A stretch of 64,000 nt of DNA. Source: Pseudomonas sp. AB6. GTDB lineage: Bacteria; Pseudomonadota; Gammaproteobacteria; Pseudomonadales; Pseudomonadaceae. The translations under genes and the position numbers were made by a program. The stretch is from contig NZ_JAVIWJ010000001.1 of assembly GCF_034314105.1 (NCBI RefSeq), positions 841,501 to 905,500 on the forward strand, given 5' to 3'. Shown piece after piece: positions 12,766 to 23,839 of the stretch. How positions within the stretch are numbered: the stretch's first letter is position 1; every line of letters starts with the position of its first letter. Below the pieces are notes generated by a model. That model ran no database searches. It saw only the letters and a list, made by a program, of their open reading frames with translations, and had not been told where the DNA came from.

Positions 12766-12798
12766 AAGCCGGGGCCAAGTGCCCCGGCTTTTGTTTTT
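12766..12798 (+). terminator. Rho-independent terminator of fadBA
   Basis: Perfect 10-base arms AAGCCGGGGC and GCCCCGGCTT around a CAAGT loop, followed by TTGTTTTT, 16 bases after the fadA stop. Confidence 0.93.
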
Positions 12799-12875
12799 AT
12801 GAAAAGCTGGTTTTTTTGCAAAAAGTTGCATTTCAAAATAATTTATTTTCAGGTTTCATTTTCGAGGTCAGCAGC

Positions 12876-13112
12876 ATGCAGTTACAGCCTGGACTCTATC
12901 GCCATTACAAGGGCCCTGAGTACCGTGTATTCAGCATTGCCCGTCATTCTGAAACCGAAGAAGAAGTAGTGTTCTATCAAGCCCTCTATGGCGATTACGG
13001 TCTTTGGGTGCGTCCCTTGAGCATGTTCCTGGAGTCCGTCGAAGTTGACGGCGAACAGGTGCCACGCTTTGCTTTGGTTCAAGCCGAACCGAGCCTGTTT
13101 TCAAGGCCCTGA
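12876..13112 (+). CDS. DUF1653 family small protein
   Basis: A 78-residue protein almost entirely made of a DUF1653 domain: the start MQLQPGLYRHYKGPEYRV, then EEEVVFYQALYGDYGLWVRP and a C-terminal FALV. The family is common in proteobacteria and has no established function. GAGG precedes the ATG at 12876; an earlier in-frame start gives a low-complexity extension and is rejected. The gene sits alone between fadA and topA. Confidence 0.85.
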   Translation: MQLQPGLYRHYKGPEYRVFSIARHSETEEEVVFYQALYGDYGLWVRPLSMFLESVEVDGEQVPRFALVQAEPSLFSRP

Positions 13113-13225
13113 GTTGAGATCGCGCAGTAGCCTGTGCTTGACCTCGTCTTATTGCCACTATATATAGCGGTGCCTCGACAGGCACCAAGCGCCTTTCATT
13201 TCTAAATTCAGGAATTTTCTGATCC

Positions 13226-15838
13226 ATGGGCAAATCGCTGGTCATCGTGGAATCCCCGGCTAAGGCCAAGACCATCAACAAGTACTTGGGTAACCAGTAC
13301 GTGGTGAAGTCGAGTATCGGCCATATCCGAGACTTGCCCACCAGCGGTTCGGCTAGCGCCAGCAAAGAGCCTGCTGCCAAGCGCGGCAAGGCTGTTGCGG
13401 GCGAGGGACCGGTTCTGACGCCGAAAGAAAAGGCAAAGCGCCAGCTTGTGTCGCGGATGGGTGTCGATCCTGATCACGGCTGGAAAGCCAAGTACGAGAT
13501 CCTTCCCGGTAAAGAGAAGGTGATCGAAGAGCTGCGCCGGCTCGCCAAAGATGCTGACATCATCTATCTCGCAACCGACTTGGACCGCGAGGGGGAAGCC
13601 ATTGCATGGCACCTGCGCGAAGCCATTGGTGGTGATGACAGCCGCTACAAGCGCGTGGTGTTCAACGAGATCACTAAGAAAGCGATTCAGGAAGCTTTTT
13701 CCAAGCCGGGTGAGTTGGACATTGATCGGGTCAACGCTCAACAGGCTCGTCGATTCCTCGACCGCGTGGTGGGGTACATGGTTTCGCCGCTGCTCTGGCA
13801 GAAAGTTGCCCGTGGTCTATCAGCAGGTCGCGTCCAGTCGGTTGCGGTTAAGTTAGTGGTTGAGCGCGAACGGGAGATCCGAGCGTTTAACCCTGAAGAA
13901 TATTGGGAAATCCACGCAGACCTCGGCACTGCCAAGGGCGCAAACGTACGTTTCGAAGTCGCCCGTGAAAGCGGCGAGGCGTTCAAGCCGCTAAACGAAA
14001 CCACGGCTATGGCCGCGCTTGAGAAGCTCAAAGCGTCCAGCTACAGCATCGTCAAGCGCGAAGACAAGCCCACCAGCAGCAAGCCATCGGCGCCGTTTAT
14101 CACCTCCACGTTGCAACAGGCTGCCAGTAACCGCTTGGGCTACGGCGTGAAAAAAACCATGATGATGGCTCAGCGTTTGTACGAAGCTGGCTACATCACC
14201 TACATGCGTACTGACTCGACCAATCTATCGGTTGATGCGGTGACCATGGCACGTGCCTATATCGAAACCGAGTTCGGCAAGAAGTACCTGCCTGAAGCGC
14301 CTAACGTCTACAGCAGCAAAGAAGGCGCACAGGAGGCTCACGAAGCGATTCGTCCTTCAGACGTCAATACCCATCCGAGCAAGCTTACGGGGATGGAGCG
14401 CGACGCTGAGCGGCTCTATGAACTTATCTGGCGCCAATTCGTAGCCTGTCAAATGCCACCGGCGCAATACCTGTCGACCACCGTCAGTGTCGCTGCCGGG
14501 ACCTTCGAACTGCGCGCCAAAGGTCGTATCCTAAAGTTTGATGGTTACACTCGCGTTCTGCCGCAGATGGCCAAGCCGGGCGACGACGACGTGTTGCCGG
14601 ATATGGGGCAGGGCGATACGCTCAAGTTGAACCAGCTTGACCCGACTCAACACTTCACAAAACCGCCTGCGCGTTACTCCGAAGCGAGCTTGGTCAAAGA
14701 GATGGAAAAGCGCGGGATCGGCCGACCATCGACCTATGCTGCGATCATTTCCACTATCCAGGATCGCGGCTACGTAGCGCTTCATAACCGCCGTTTCTAC
14801 TCCGAAAAAATGGGCGACATCGTTACTGGGCGCTTGTCTGAGAGCTTCTCCGATCTTATGGATTATGGTTTCACTGCCGGCATGGAGGGGAACCTTGATG
14901 ACGTCGCTAAAGGTCAGCGTGATTGGAAAAATGTCCTCGACGAATTCTACGGCGACTTCAAGAAAAAACTCGAAGTAGCCGAGGCTGCGGATAGCGGCAT
15001 GCGCGCCAACCAACCGGTGATGACAGATATCGCTTGTAAAGTGTGTGGTCGTCCGATGCAGATTCGTACCGCCTCCACCGGTGTGTTCCTGGGTTGCTCT
15101 GGTTACAGCCTGCCGCCGAAAGAGCGCTGCAAGGCAACGGTTAACCTGACGCCAGGTGACGAAATTGCCGAGGACGATGAAGGCGAGTCTGAGTCTCGGG
15201 TATTACGTGGTAAGCACCGTTGCCACATTTGCAACACGGCAATGGACGCCTATCTGCTGGATGAAAAGCGAAAGCTGCACATCTGCGGCAATAACCCTGA
15301 CTGCGTGGGTTATGAGGTTGAAGAAGGCACTTACCGGATCAAGGGCTATGAAGGCCCAAGCCTGGAATGTGACAAGTGCGGCAGTGAGATGCAGCTAAAG
15401 ACCGGACGTTTCGGCAAGTTCTTCGGTTGCACCAATGCAGAGTGCAAAAACACGCGCAAACTGCTGAAAAGCGGGGAAGCGGCGGGGCCCAAGATGGACC
15501 CGGTGAAGATGCCCGAGTTGAAGTGCGAGAAAGTTACCGACACCTATATCTTGCGTGATGGTGCTTCAGGTTTGTTTCTGGCTGCCAGTCAATTCCCGAA
15601 AAATCGCGAGACCCGTGCGCCACTGGTGATCGAGATTGTTCCTCACCGGGACGAAATCGACCCCAAGTATCACTTCCTCTGCGACGCACCGAAGAAGGAT
15701 CCGGACGGGCACCCTGCGGTGATACGTTACAGCCGCAAAACCAAAGAGCAATATGTGCAGACTGAAGTGGAAGGCAAGCCGACAGGCTGGCGTGCGTTCT
15801 ACGACGGCAACGCCTGGAAGGTCGAAGACAAACGTTGA
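13226..15838 (+). CDS. topA: DNA topoisomerase I
   Basis: An 870-residue type IA topoisomerase that relaxes negative supercoils. The TOPRIM domain ([19 protein letters not shown], then [13 protein letters not shown] with the acidic metal-binding triad) is followed by the gated core with catalytic Tyr326 in [10 protein letters not shown]. The C-terminal third carries three CxxC-type zinc ribbons (beginning [16 protein letters not shown] and CDKCGSEM) and a final basic domain. Length fits the Pseudomonas enzyme. It is preceded by an AT-rich leader and followed by a terminator hairpin. Confidence 0.97.
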   Translation: MGKSLVIVESPAKAKTINKYLGNQYVVKSSIGHIRDLPTSGSASASKEPAAKRGKAVAGEGPVLTPKEKAKRQLVSRMGVDPDHGWKAKYEILPGKEKVIEELRRLAKDADIIYLATDLDREGEAIAWHLREAIGGDDSRYKRVVFNEITKKAIQEAFSKPGELDIDRVNAQQARRFLDRVVGYMVSPLLWQKVARGLSAGRVQSVAVKLVVEREREIRAFNPEEYWEIHADLGTAKGANVRFEVARESGEAFKPLNETTAMAALEKLKASSYSIVKREDKPTSSKPSAPFITSTLQQAASNRLGYGVKKTMMMAQRLYEAGYITYMRTDSTNLSVDAVTMARAYIETEFGKKYLPEAPNVYSSKEGAQEAHEAIRPSDVNTHPSKLTGMERDAERLYELIWRQFVACQMPPAQYLSTTVSVAAGTFELRAKGRILKFDGYTRVLPQMAKPGDDDVLPDMGQGDTLKLNQLDPTQHFTKPPARYSEASLVKEMEKRGIGRPSTYAAIISTIQDRGYVALHNRRFYSEKMGDIVTGRLSESFSDLMDYGFTAGMEGNLDDVAKGQRDWKNVLDEFYGDFKKKLEVAEAADSGMRANQPVMTDIACKVCGRPMQIRTASTGVFLGCSGYSLPPKERCKATVNLTPGDEIAEDDEGESESRVLRGKHRCHICNTAMDAYLLDEKRKLHICGNNPDCVGYEVEEGTYRIKGYEGPSLECDKCGSEMQLKTGRFGKFFGCTNAECKNTRKLLKSGEAAGPKMDPVKMPELKCEKVTDTYILRDGASGLFLAASQFPKNRETRAPLVIEIVPHRDEIDPKYHFLCDAPKKDPDGHPAVIRYSRKTKEQYVQTEVEGKPTGWRAFYDGNAWKVEDKR

Positions 15839-15885
15839 TGATGTGCGCCTGACCTTCGGGTTGGGTGCTTTTCGGTTGTCGGATG

Positions 15886-15933
15886 CTGGCTCGCCCGACG
15901 CGCAAAATGCGTGTTGCGCGAGCCAGATTTGCT
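15886..15933 (+). terminator. Terminator hairpin after topA
   Basis: Perfect outer arms CTGGCTCGC (15886-15894) and GCGAGCCAG (15918-15926) enclose a second short stem; ATTTGCTTT follows. The location 48 bases after topA fits its terminator. Confidence 0.7.
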
Positions 15934-15997
15934 TTAAGTCCAGCTGTTCTAAAATTGTTTTTGATGGCTAAAACTGTTTGTTATGGAGAGTCGCGCC

Positions 15998-16519
15998 ATG
16001 GCCCATGAGCTTTATACCCGCACCAACCAGAAAATCTATTTCGCCGGGCTTGCCCTGGAAGCGCTTGGCAAAGCTGAAGACAGCCGGGCCATGAACGCAC
16101 AGGCGCTAATCCAGTCCGAGCGCGAATGTGCGTTGTTTCATTTGTACGGTGCATTGCTGGGCCTGTGTCATGAGATCGCAGGTTTCTATCGCTTACCCCA
16201 AGCCGGTGCGCCCCGGGCAGAAATGTTGCTGACGCAGGACGTATTAAGCGCTGTTGCGATTCCCGAAATGGCCGAACTGATCGAATTGGCTGAGCATTCG
16301 CAAACCTGGCTGGCACAGCTGTTGGCCGCCTATAACGCACTGTTCCAGCCGCCGCGCGCACCGAAGAAACCTAAGGGTGATGTTACTCAACCGTCAATCA
16401 TTGCTATCAGCCTAGGGGACGAGCCTGCCCCGGCTTTGACTCGCACGGAAATGGAAGACTGGCGTCAGCAGCTAAAGGGACTGACGGTTCGATTTCGAGA
16501 AGGGCTCAGTGAGTGCTGA
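15998..16519 (+). CDS. DUF6586 family conserved hypothetical protein
   Basis: A 173-residue helical cytoplasmic protein (MAHELYTRTNQKIYFAG...), in a position conserved in Pseudomonas between topA and sulA. The C-terminal part contains a basic Pro-rich stretch PPRAPKKPKGD. I see no catalytic motif. GGAGAG lies 8 bases upstream of the ATG at 15998, which is preferred over the in-frame ATG at 15983. Likely co-transcribed with the next small gene. Function unknown. Confidence 0.78.
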   Translation: MAHELYTRTNQKIYFAGLALEALGKAEDSRAMNAQALIQSERECALFHLYGALLGLCHEIAGFYRLPQAGAPRAEMLLTQDVLSAVAIPEMAELIELAEHSQTWLAQLLAAYNALFQPPRAPKKPKGDVTQPSIIAISLGDEPAPALTRTEMEDWRQQLKGLTVRFREGLSEC

Positions 16520-16591
16520 ATGATCGATGGGCTAGGGGTTGAGTCGGATGGGCTGGTACAATATCGACTTTTTGCGGGGAAGCAGATCGCT

Positions 16592-16825
16592 ATGCCAACG
16601 TCTTTTTTAGAAATTGTCGAGTTGCCTGACGGACGTATTGAATTGCGCCGCGCCGAAGACGAAGGGTCTTTGGTTACGTTGGATTTCTCTGCAGACGCCA
16701 AAGTATTCCTGCAGGGCCAGCACGTAGAAATTGCTAAAGCGATGCTGAGTGTTGGCGTGCAAATGGCTGGACGTCTCGCGGAAGGTGATATTGATAAGCA
16801 CAATGGCCCGCGAATTCTCCACTGA
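16592..16825 (+). CDS. Small conserved hypothetical protein
   Basis: A 77-residue protein starting MPTSFLEIVELPDGRIELRRAED, with beta-rich N-terminal and helical C-terminal halves. GGGGAAG precedes the ATG at 16592; an upstream in-frame ATG lacks a ribosome site. It converges with sulA and lies just downstream of the DUF6586 gene, probably in one transcript. No function can be assigned. Confidence 0.7.
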   Translation: MPTSFLEIVELPDGRIELRRAEDEGSLVTLDFSADAKVFLQGQHVEIAKAMLSVGVQMAGRLAEGDIDKHNGPRILH

Positions 16826-16840
16826 ATTGTCGGGTGGTCG

Positions 16841-16860
16841 TGGGCTGATAAATCAGCCCA
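16841..16860. terminator. Palindromic hairpin between convergent genes
   Basis: TGGGCTGAT-AA-ATCAGCCCA is a perfect inverted repeat that overlaps the sulA stop codon and lies 16 bases after the opposing small gene. It may end both transcripts; no T-run is present. Confidence 0.55.
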
Positions 16861-17326
16861 GGCGAATATTCAAGCTTTGGGCGTCACCGGTCCTTGCCGC
16901 GCTGATCAATTGTTCACGCCCTATGCCATTGATCGGATTGATCCAGCTCACCACTGTATGACTGCGGCCCAATCGCAGGGCTTCGCAGGTTAACTCCAGT
17001 GCGCTTTGAACGCCGCGCGGTTGAAGCAATAGAATTCGCTCCCGGTTTAATCCCGCGTCACGCAGCCAGGCTTGAGTCAGGCTCGACGGCGGTGCGATCA
17101 ACGTTAGCCATCGCGCATCTTGATCCTGACTCAGCTCGCGCAGAATCGGCGCCAAAAGATTTAGACAATTTCCGGCCGCGCCGCGCAACGACAATTCACT
17201 AAAAACTTCTGGCGCTGAATTCCAGGGCGTTTCGACCACGTCTGTAAGTAGCGGGGCGATGGGCTGTGCCATAAATGCCTCGAACAGTGGTAATTGAGCA
17301 TGCTGTGGGGTTTGGTGGAACTGCAT
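16853..17326 (-). CDS. sulA: SOS cell-division inhibitor SulA
   Basis: A 157-residue member of the SulA family, which blocks FtsZ polymerisation during the SOS response. The conserved core GNCLNLLAPILRELSQ, RWLTLIAPPSSLTQAWL and SWINPINGIGREQL is present. Its start lies 10 bases after the lexA stop with AAGGAG between them, so lexA-sulA is one LexA-repressed operon, as is typical of pseudomonads. E. coli, by contrast, has a separate sulA. Confidence 0.93.
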   Translation of the reverse strand: MQFHQTPQHAQLPLFEAFMAQPIAPLLTDVVETPWNSAPEVFSELSLRGAAGNCLNLLAPILRELSQDQDARWLTLIAPPSSLTQAWLRDAGLNRERILLLQPRGVQSALELTCEALRLGRSHTVVSWINPINGIGREQLISAARTGDAQSLNIRLG

Positions 17327-17336
17327 AAAATCTCCT

Positions 17337-17945
17337 TTAGCGGCGAATGACGCCGACGCTCAAGCCTTCGATAACCAGATCCTGATCTTTAAGGTTCACT
17401 TCTATAGGGGCGAAGTCAGGGTTTTCCGCGATCAGCCAGACTTTGCTGCCTTCACGCTTGAAACGTTTTACCGTTACTTCGTCACCGATCCGAGCGACCA
17501 CGATCTGCCCGTTGCGAGCTTCGCGACAGGTGTGTACGGCAATCAGGTCACCGTCGAGAATGCCGACGTCTTTCATGCTCATGCCGTGGACACGTAACAG
17601 ATAGTCGGCAGCGGGATGGAAGAAAGCCGGGTTGATATTGCAGGACTCTTCAATATGTTGCTGCGCAAGTATCGGGGCGCCCGCAGCGACTCGACCAATG
17701 ATTGGCAGGCTGCTTTCTTCGGATTTGGCTTCAAATCCCGGAATTCGAATACCCCGGGAGGCGCCAGGGGTCATCTCGATAGCGCCCTTGCGCGCTAACG
17801 CCTTAAGGTGCTCTTCAGCGGCGTTGGGAGATTTAAAACCGAGCTCTTGAGCGATTTCTGCTCGGGTCGGTGGATAGCCGTTGTCTTCAAGGCAGCGTTT
17901 GATGAAACCCAGAATTTCGGCTTGGCGTGGCGTCAGTTTCAGCAT
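17337..17945 (-). CDS. lexA: SOS repressor LexA
   Basis: A 202-residue repressor-protease. It has an N-terminal winged helix-turn-helix ([33 protein letters not shown]... region) and the autocleavage site Ala88-Gly89 in GRVAAGAP. The catalytic Ser123 is in HGMSMKD and Lys160 in DEVTVKRF. RecA-stimulated self-cleavage derepresses lexA-sulA and other SOS genes. Two LexA boxes precede the gene, so it is autoregulated. Divergent from psrA. Confidence 0.97.
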   Translation of the reverse strand: MLKLTPRQAEILGFIKRCLEDNGYPPTRAEIAQELGFKSPNAAEEHLKALARKGAIEMTPGASRGIRIPGFEAKSEESSLPIIGRVAAGAPILAQQHIEESCNINPAFFHPAADYLLRVHGMSMKDVGILDGDLIAVHTCREARNGQIVVARIGDEVTVKRFKREGSKVWLIAENPDFAPIEVNLKDQDLVIEGLSVGVIRR

Positions 17946-17955
17946 GTTGATCGCT

Positions 17956-17971
17956 CTGGCTTTTTATACAG
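17956..17971. promoter_or_regulatory. LexA box 1 (proximal to lexA)
   Basis: CTGGCTTTTTATACAG fits the CTG-N10-CAG SOS box exactly. It lies 10 bases upstream of the lexA ATG. Confidence 0.93.
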
Positions 17972-17974
17972 TGA

Positions 17975-17990
17975 CTGGGATTATATACAG
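17975..17990. promoter_or_regulatory. LexA box 2 (distal)
   Basis: CTGGGATTATATACAG is a second exact CTG-N10-CAG box. It is separated by three bases from the first, so the two lie on nearly the same DNA face and could bind LexA cooperatively. Confidence 0.93.
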
Positions 17991-18191
17991 TGATTACGTC
18001 TTGGCAATCGTCCTTTGTATCCGGACCGCTGGACGGTCTCTACCGACCTGACAAAGACTCGACGCGATCGCTTGTCCCGGCAGGTTCTCAGGCCCTGGTT
18101 TGTAAGATCTTTACGCATTGTTGTAGGGTTAAATGCCAGCGTGACTGCCCAGCCAGAAAATGAATGCACAGGGTTGACAAACAACCCGCTT

Positions 18192-18218
18192 GAAACGTAT
18201 GTTTCAAACAAGTGTTTG
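18192..18218. promoter_or_regulatory. Two overlapping PsrA operators upstream of psrA
   Basis: GAAACGTATGTTTC (18192-18205) and CAAACAAGTGTTTG (18205-18218) both match the published PsrA palindrome (G/C)AAAC-N2-4-GTTT(G/C). They share one base. They end 13 bases before the psrA ATG, consistent with autorepression. Confidence 0.88.
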
Positions 18219-18231
18219 TCAGGCGAAGATC

Positions 18232-18936
18232 ATGGCCCAGTCGGAAACAGTAGAACGCATCCTGGATGCTGCTGAGCAGTTGTTTGCGGAGAAAGGTTTC
18301 GCGGAAACGTCGCTGCGGTTGATTACCAGTAAAGCATCGGTCAATTTGGCGGCGGTGAATTACCACTTCGGGTCAAAAAAGGCCTTGATTCAAGCAGTAT
18401 TCTCTCGCTTTCTCGGACCTTTCTGCATCAGCCTGGATCGTGAGCTTGAGCGCCGTTACACCAAGCCCGATCACAAACCCACACTGGAAGAGCTGCTGGA
18501 AATTCTTGTAGAGCAAGCTTTGGCAGTCCAGCCTCGTAGCAACAACGATCTTTCGATATTTATGCGTCTGCTGGGCCTCGCTTTTAGCCAGAGCCAAGGC
18601 CATCTGCGGCGCTACCTCGAAGACATGTACGGCAAAGTCTTTCGGCGCTACATGCTGTTGGTCAATGACGCCGCGCCGCGTATTCCCCCGATAGAATTAT
18701 TCTGGCGTGTACATTTTATGCTCGGAGCAGCCGCGTTTAGCATGTCCGGGATCAAGGCGTTGCGCGCTATCGCGGAGACTGATTTCGGCGTGAATACGTC
18801 GATTGAGCAGGTGATGCGCTTAATGGTGCCTTTCCTTGCGGCCGGCATGCGCGCCGAGACCGGCGTTACCGACGATGCCATGGTTTCAGCACAGCTCAAG
18901 CCTCGCAGCAAAAGTCCGGCTGCCGCCAAGGTTTAG
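18232..18936 (+). CDS. psrA: TetR-family fatty-acid-responsive regulator PsrA
   Basis: A 234-residue TetR regulator. The N-terminal helix-turn-helix is seen in AEKGFAETSLRLITSKASVNLAAVNYHFGSKKALIQA. The ligand-binding domain is all helical. In Pseudomonas PsrA activates rpoS and represses fadBA and itself until it binds long-chain fatty acids. The ATG at 18232 gives the normal family length; an upstream in-frame start would translate through the operator. Placement next to lexA and upstream of nagZ is conserved. Confidence 0.95.
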   Translation: MAQSETVERILDAAEQLFAEKGFAETSLRLITSKASVNLAAVNYHFGSKKALIQAVFSRFLGPFCISLDRELERRYTKPDHKPTLEELLEILVEQALAVQPRSNNDLSIFMRLLGLAFSQSQGHLRRYLEDMYGKVFRRYMLLVNDAAPRIPPIELFWRVHFMLGAAAFSMSGIKALRAIAETDFGVNTSIEQVMRLMVPFLAAGMRAETGVTDDAMVSAQLKPRSKSPAAAKV

Positions 18937-19118
18937 CCGCAGTCGGGTGGGCGCGACAGCGTTCATCCGCTAAGCTAGCCGCCTATGCGTACCCTTCGGT
19001 TTATTCGTGTCTCCCTCGCCAACCCGTTTGTCCTCATGGGTTGCGCGTCTGGCCGTGTGCACTGTGCCTGATGCCACGCCTTTGTAGGGTTTGGCTGTAT
19101 GAGTTAAGGAATTTCATG

Positions 19119-20881
<1,763 letters not shown>

Positions 20882-21007
20882 GCGCGGCGGCTTTCTGGAT
20901 GAACCAATGTGATTGCGATTCACTGATGCACCGAGCGACGCCCTTCCCGATGTATTCGGCCTGCGGATTTTTCTGAACCCCAACACGTCGGCTCCAGATT
21001 ATTTAGC

Positions 21008-23710
21008 TCACGGCCTGACCTTTTTCGGCTTCGGCGACGGTATAGGCAGCGGGGCAAACAAAGCATTGATGTCTTCGCTCTCAAGTCGCCAGTCTCCAGC
21101 TGTTCGGCCATCAAGTACACCGGATGCCAGCGCTGATTTTTCTTGCTGCAAGCGCTGGATTTTCTCTTCGACGGTGCCTCGCGCAATCATCTTATAGACG
21201 AATACGGGTTTGTCCTGACCGATGCGATACGCACGGTCGGTGGCTTGGTTTTCCGCTGCCGGGTTCCACCACGGGTCATAATGAATCACGGTGTCGGCGG
21301 CGGTCAGGTTCAGGCCGGTACCGCCTGCTTTCAGGCTGATCAGAAACACCGGTACCTTACCGCTCTGAAAGTCCTGCACCGGCGCACGGCGGTCGCGGGT
21401 TTGGCCGGTAAGCAGCACGTATTCGATGCCCCGTTGGTTCAGCTCCGCTTCAATCAACGCTAGCATTGAAGTGAATTGGGAAAACAGCAGGATCTTTCGC
21501 CCCTCGGCCAACAATTCTTCGAACATCTCCATCAGGCTGTGAAGTTTGGCCGAGCTGCCATGGCGCCCGATGGCAGGGGCGCTGTTGACTAAGCGCAGAT
21601 CGCAACACACTTGGCGCAATTTCAGCAAGGCTTCAAGAATAATGATCTGGCTGCCCGCCATGCCTTTGCGACCTATCTCCTCGCGAACCTTTTTATCCAT
21701 GGCCAGCCGCACGGTTTCGTACACATCACGTTGAGTGTCATTGAGCTCAACCCAATGCACTATTTCGGTTTTCGGGGGCAGTTCGGTGGCCACTTGCTCT
21801 TTAGTCCGGCGCAGCAAGAACGGCTTGATTCGGGCATTCAGATGCTGCAAACGTAACTCGCTGCCGTCTTTTTCAATGGCTTTGCGGTAGTTGCTATTGA
21901 AGTGTTTGTTGTCACCCAGCCAGCCCGGCATCAAAAAGTGAAACAGCGACCACAGCTCGCCCAAGTGGTTTTCCAGTGGCGTACCACTCAGGCACAGCCG
22001 TTGCCGGGCATTCAAACTGCACGCAGCATGAGCGGCCTTGCTGCGGGGGTTTTTGATGTACTGCGCTTCGTCCAGTATCAGCACGTGCAGCGGTTGTAGC
22101 GCCAGCAACTCAACGTCCCGTGGCAGCAGCGCATAGGTAGTCAAAATCAGGTCGTATTCGTGCAGGTTTGTAAAATTGCGTTTTCTACCTGCACCATGCA
22201 GCGCCAAGACTTTCAGTTCCGGGGTAAAGCGTTCGGCTTCGTCCATCCAATTTGGAATCAAGCTAGTGGGCATTACCGCCAGCGAAGGGCGGTCCATGCG
22301 ACCCGCCTGTTTCTCTATAAGCAGGTGAGCCAAGGTTTGCAGGGTTTTTCCCAGGCCCATGTCGTCAGCTAGAATGCCGCCGACTTCCAGCTCGCGCAGC
22401 GATTGCATCCAGCTCAAGCCCTCGTGCTGATAGGGTCGCAACGTCGCATTCAAGCGCTCGGGTATACCGACCGAGAAATTTTTAATGTTGGCCAAGCGCT
22501 CGGCGAAGCGACGCAAGCGTTCGCCGCCTTCCCAAATCAGCGGCAAGTTGTCCAGTGCCGTCAGACGGGTAGCGTCGGCAGTGTTCAGGCGAAGCGCATT
22601 ATTGCCATCGTCGTGCCAATAGAAGTCGCCCAAGGCTGCTAACACCGGTTTCAGTCGGCCATAGGGCAGCGCCACTTGAATCGGTTCGCCACCTTTTTGC
22701 GTGAAGTGATTGAGCTGCACCAGAAGCTGTTCGTCGTCGCGGCGTTTGGTAATCCCGCTGGCGCTCATCAATTCAGGGTGAGTGCGCAGCAAGTTGATCA
22801 GAATCGGCAGTAAACTCAGGCGTTCGCCGTTGACGACAATCCCCAGTTCCAGGTCGAACCAGTCGTGTTCCGGTTTCTCCTGAATGACCGCATACCAGTC
22901 TTCGACGGGTGTGACGTCGAAACTGAAATCATCATAAATATCAATTTCCCAGCCCTGTTCGCGCAATAGCGGCAATTGGTGGGTCATGAAGTGCAGCCAG
23001 GCTTTATCGTTCGGCAGTTCGAACATGTCCCCGGCGCTGTCGGGTAGCGCCTTGCTTTGCCGAGTCGCCAGCTTAAAGCCACAGTCGTGCATCGCCTCGT
23101 AGCAGCGTTTTTCCTCATCGGCGTGGCGATGGAGGCGCAGGGTCTCGGTTTGCTCGTGCAAAACCATATCGACGGGTTTGCCCGCCGCATAGTAAGGACC
23201 ATAGCCAAAAGCCAAGGCCGCGCGGTGCTGGAGGTGCCGTTGCATACGGCCGTTACGTGGTTCGTAGGCACTGTACTCGACACTGGCAACTGTCAGCCGT
23301 GGACGTGGAAAGTAGTCGATTGTGCGTTCGGGCAGCGCCGGTTTTTGTTTTACGGGGGGAGCGAGATCAGGCGTGGGGTTGGCTATGTCGAGCGCAGCAA
23401 GGATCGATGGCTGATTTTCCGGGGCTTGCAGGAAAAACAAAGCGGCGGCGCAGTGCTTACAGTTGTTACGTACTGGGCAGGTGCATTTGGCGACCACGAA
23501 CTGGCTGTATTTCTCCGGGTCTTTGAGCTTGAGAGTTTGGGTGTAGATTTCCAGGCTTGAGCCTCGGCATAGCGTCTGGACTAACTCCCCGCTCAGGTGG
23601 TGCAACATGATGCGTTGTTGCCGGGCATAGTCGCGCCCTCGCTCAAGGCTTTGAGCTTTGAAACCATCTGCCCACGAAGAGGCTAAAACTCTTTCAAGAA
23701 TTGACGACAC
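21008..23710 (-). CDS. SWIM zinc-finger SNF2-family helicase
   Basis: A 900-residue Swi2/Snf2 ATPase. A SWIM-type zinc motif sits near residues 95-115 (CTCPVRNNCKHCAAALFF). A large middle domain follows, then the SNF2 motor with Walker A ILADDMGLGKTLQT, motif II LILDEAQYIKN, motif III LCLSGTPLENHL and the C-terminal RecA lobe (LKAGGTGLNLTAADTV, then TDRAYRIGQ). These proteins translocate on duplex DNA or remodel protein-DNA complexes; bacterial roles such as recycling RNA polymerase (compare RapA) are not settled. Co-directional with mfd upstream, but separated by a terminator hairpin. Confidence 0.92.
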   Translation of the reverse strand: MSSILERVLASSWADGFKAQSLERGRDYARQQRIMLHHLSGELVQTLCRGSSLEIYTQTLKLKDPEKYSQFVVAKCTCPVRNNCKHCAAALFFLQAPENQPSILAALDIANPTPDLAPPVKQKPALPERTIDYFPRPRLTVASVEYSAYEPRNGRMQRHLQHRAALAFGYGPYYAAGKPVDMVLHEQTETLRLHRHADEEKRCYEAMHDCGFKLATRQSKALPDSAGDMFELPNDKAWLHFMTHQLPLLREQGWEIDIYDDFSFDVTPVEDWYAVIQEKPEHDWFDLELGIVVNGERLSLLPILINLLRTHPELMSASGITKRRDDEQLLVQLNHFTQKGGEPIQVALPYGRLKPVLAALGDFYWHDDGNNALRLNTADATRLTALDNLPLIWEGGERLRRFAERLANIKNFSVGIPERLNATLRPYQHEGLSWMQSLRELEVGGILADDMGLGKTLQTLAHLLIEKQAGRMDRPSLAVMPTSLIPNWMDEAERFTPELKVLALHGAGRKRNFTNLHEYDLILTTYALLPRDVELLALQPLHVLILDEAQYIKNPRSKAAHAACSLNARQRLCLSGTPLENHLGELWSLFHFLMPGWLGDNKHFNSNYRKAIEKDGSELRLQHLNARIKPFLLRRTKEQVATELPPKTEIVHWVELNDTQRDVYETVRLAMDKKVREEIGRKGMAGSQIIILEALLKLRQVCCDLRLVNSAPAIGRHGSSAKLHSLMEMFEELLAEGRKILLFSQFTSMLALIEAELNQRGIEYVLLTGQTRDRRAPVQDFQSGKVPVFLISLKAGGTGLNLTAADTVIHYDPWWNPAAENQATDRAYRIGQDKPVFVYKMIARGTVEEKIQRLQQEKSALASGVLDGRTAGDWRLESEDINALFAPLPIPSPKPKKVRP

Positions 23711-23749
23711 AGTTCAATACAGCCCTACGCCGCAGCGGTGCTCAAAAGG

Positions 23750-23772
23750 CAAGGGGCGCAGTGCGCCCCTTG
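23750..23772 (-). terminator. Terminator hairpin between mfd and the SNF2 helicase
   Basis: Perfect 11-base arms CAAGGGGCGCA and TGCGCCCCTTG around one base. Read on the minus strand the stem is followed by CCTTTTG, so it can end the mfd transcript. Confidence 0.75.
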
Positions 23773-23839
23773 AGTGCTTTGTGATAAACGTCGACCAGTA
23801 TGGCCGTGCGTGCGGTGCAAGTGGAGCGCTTTTAACGAT

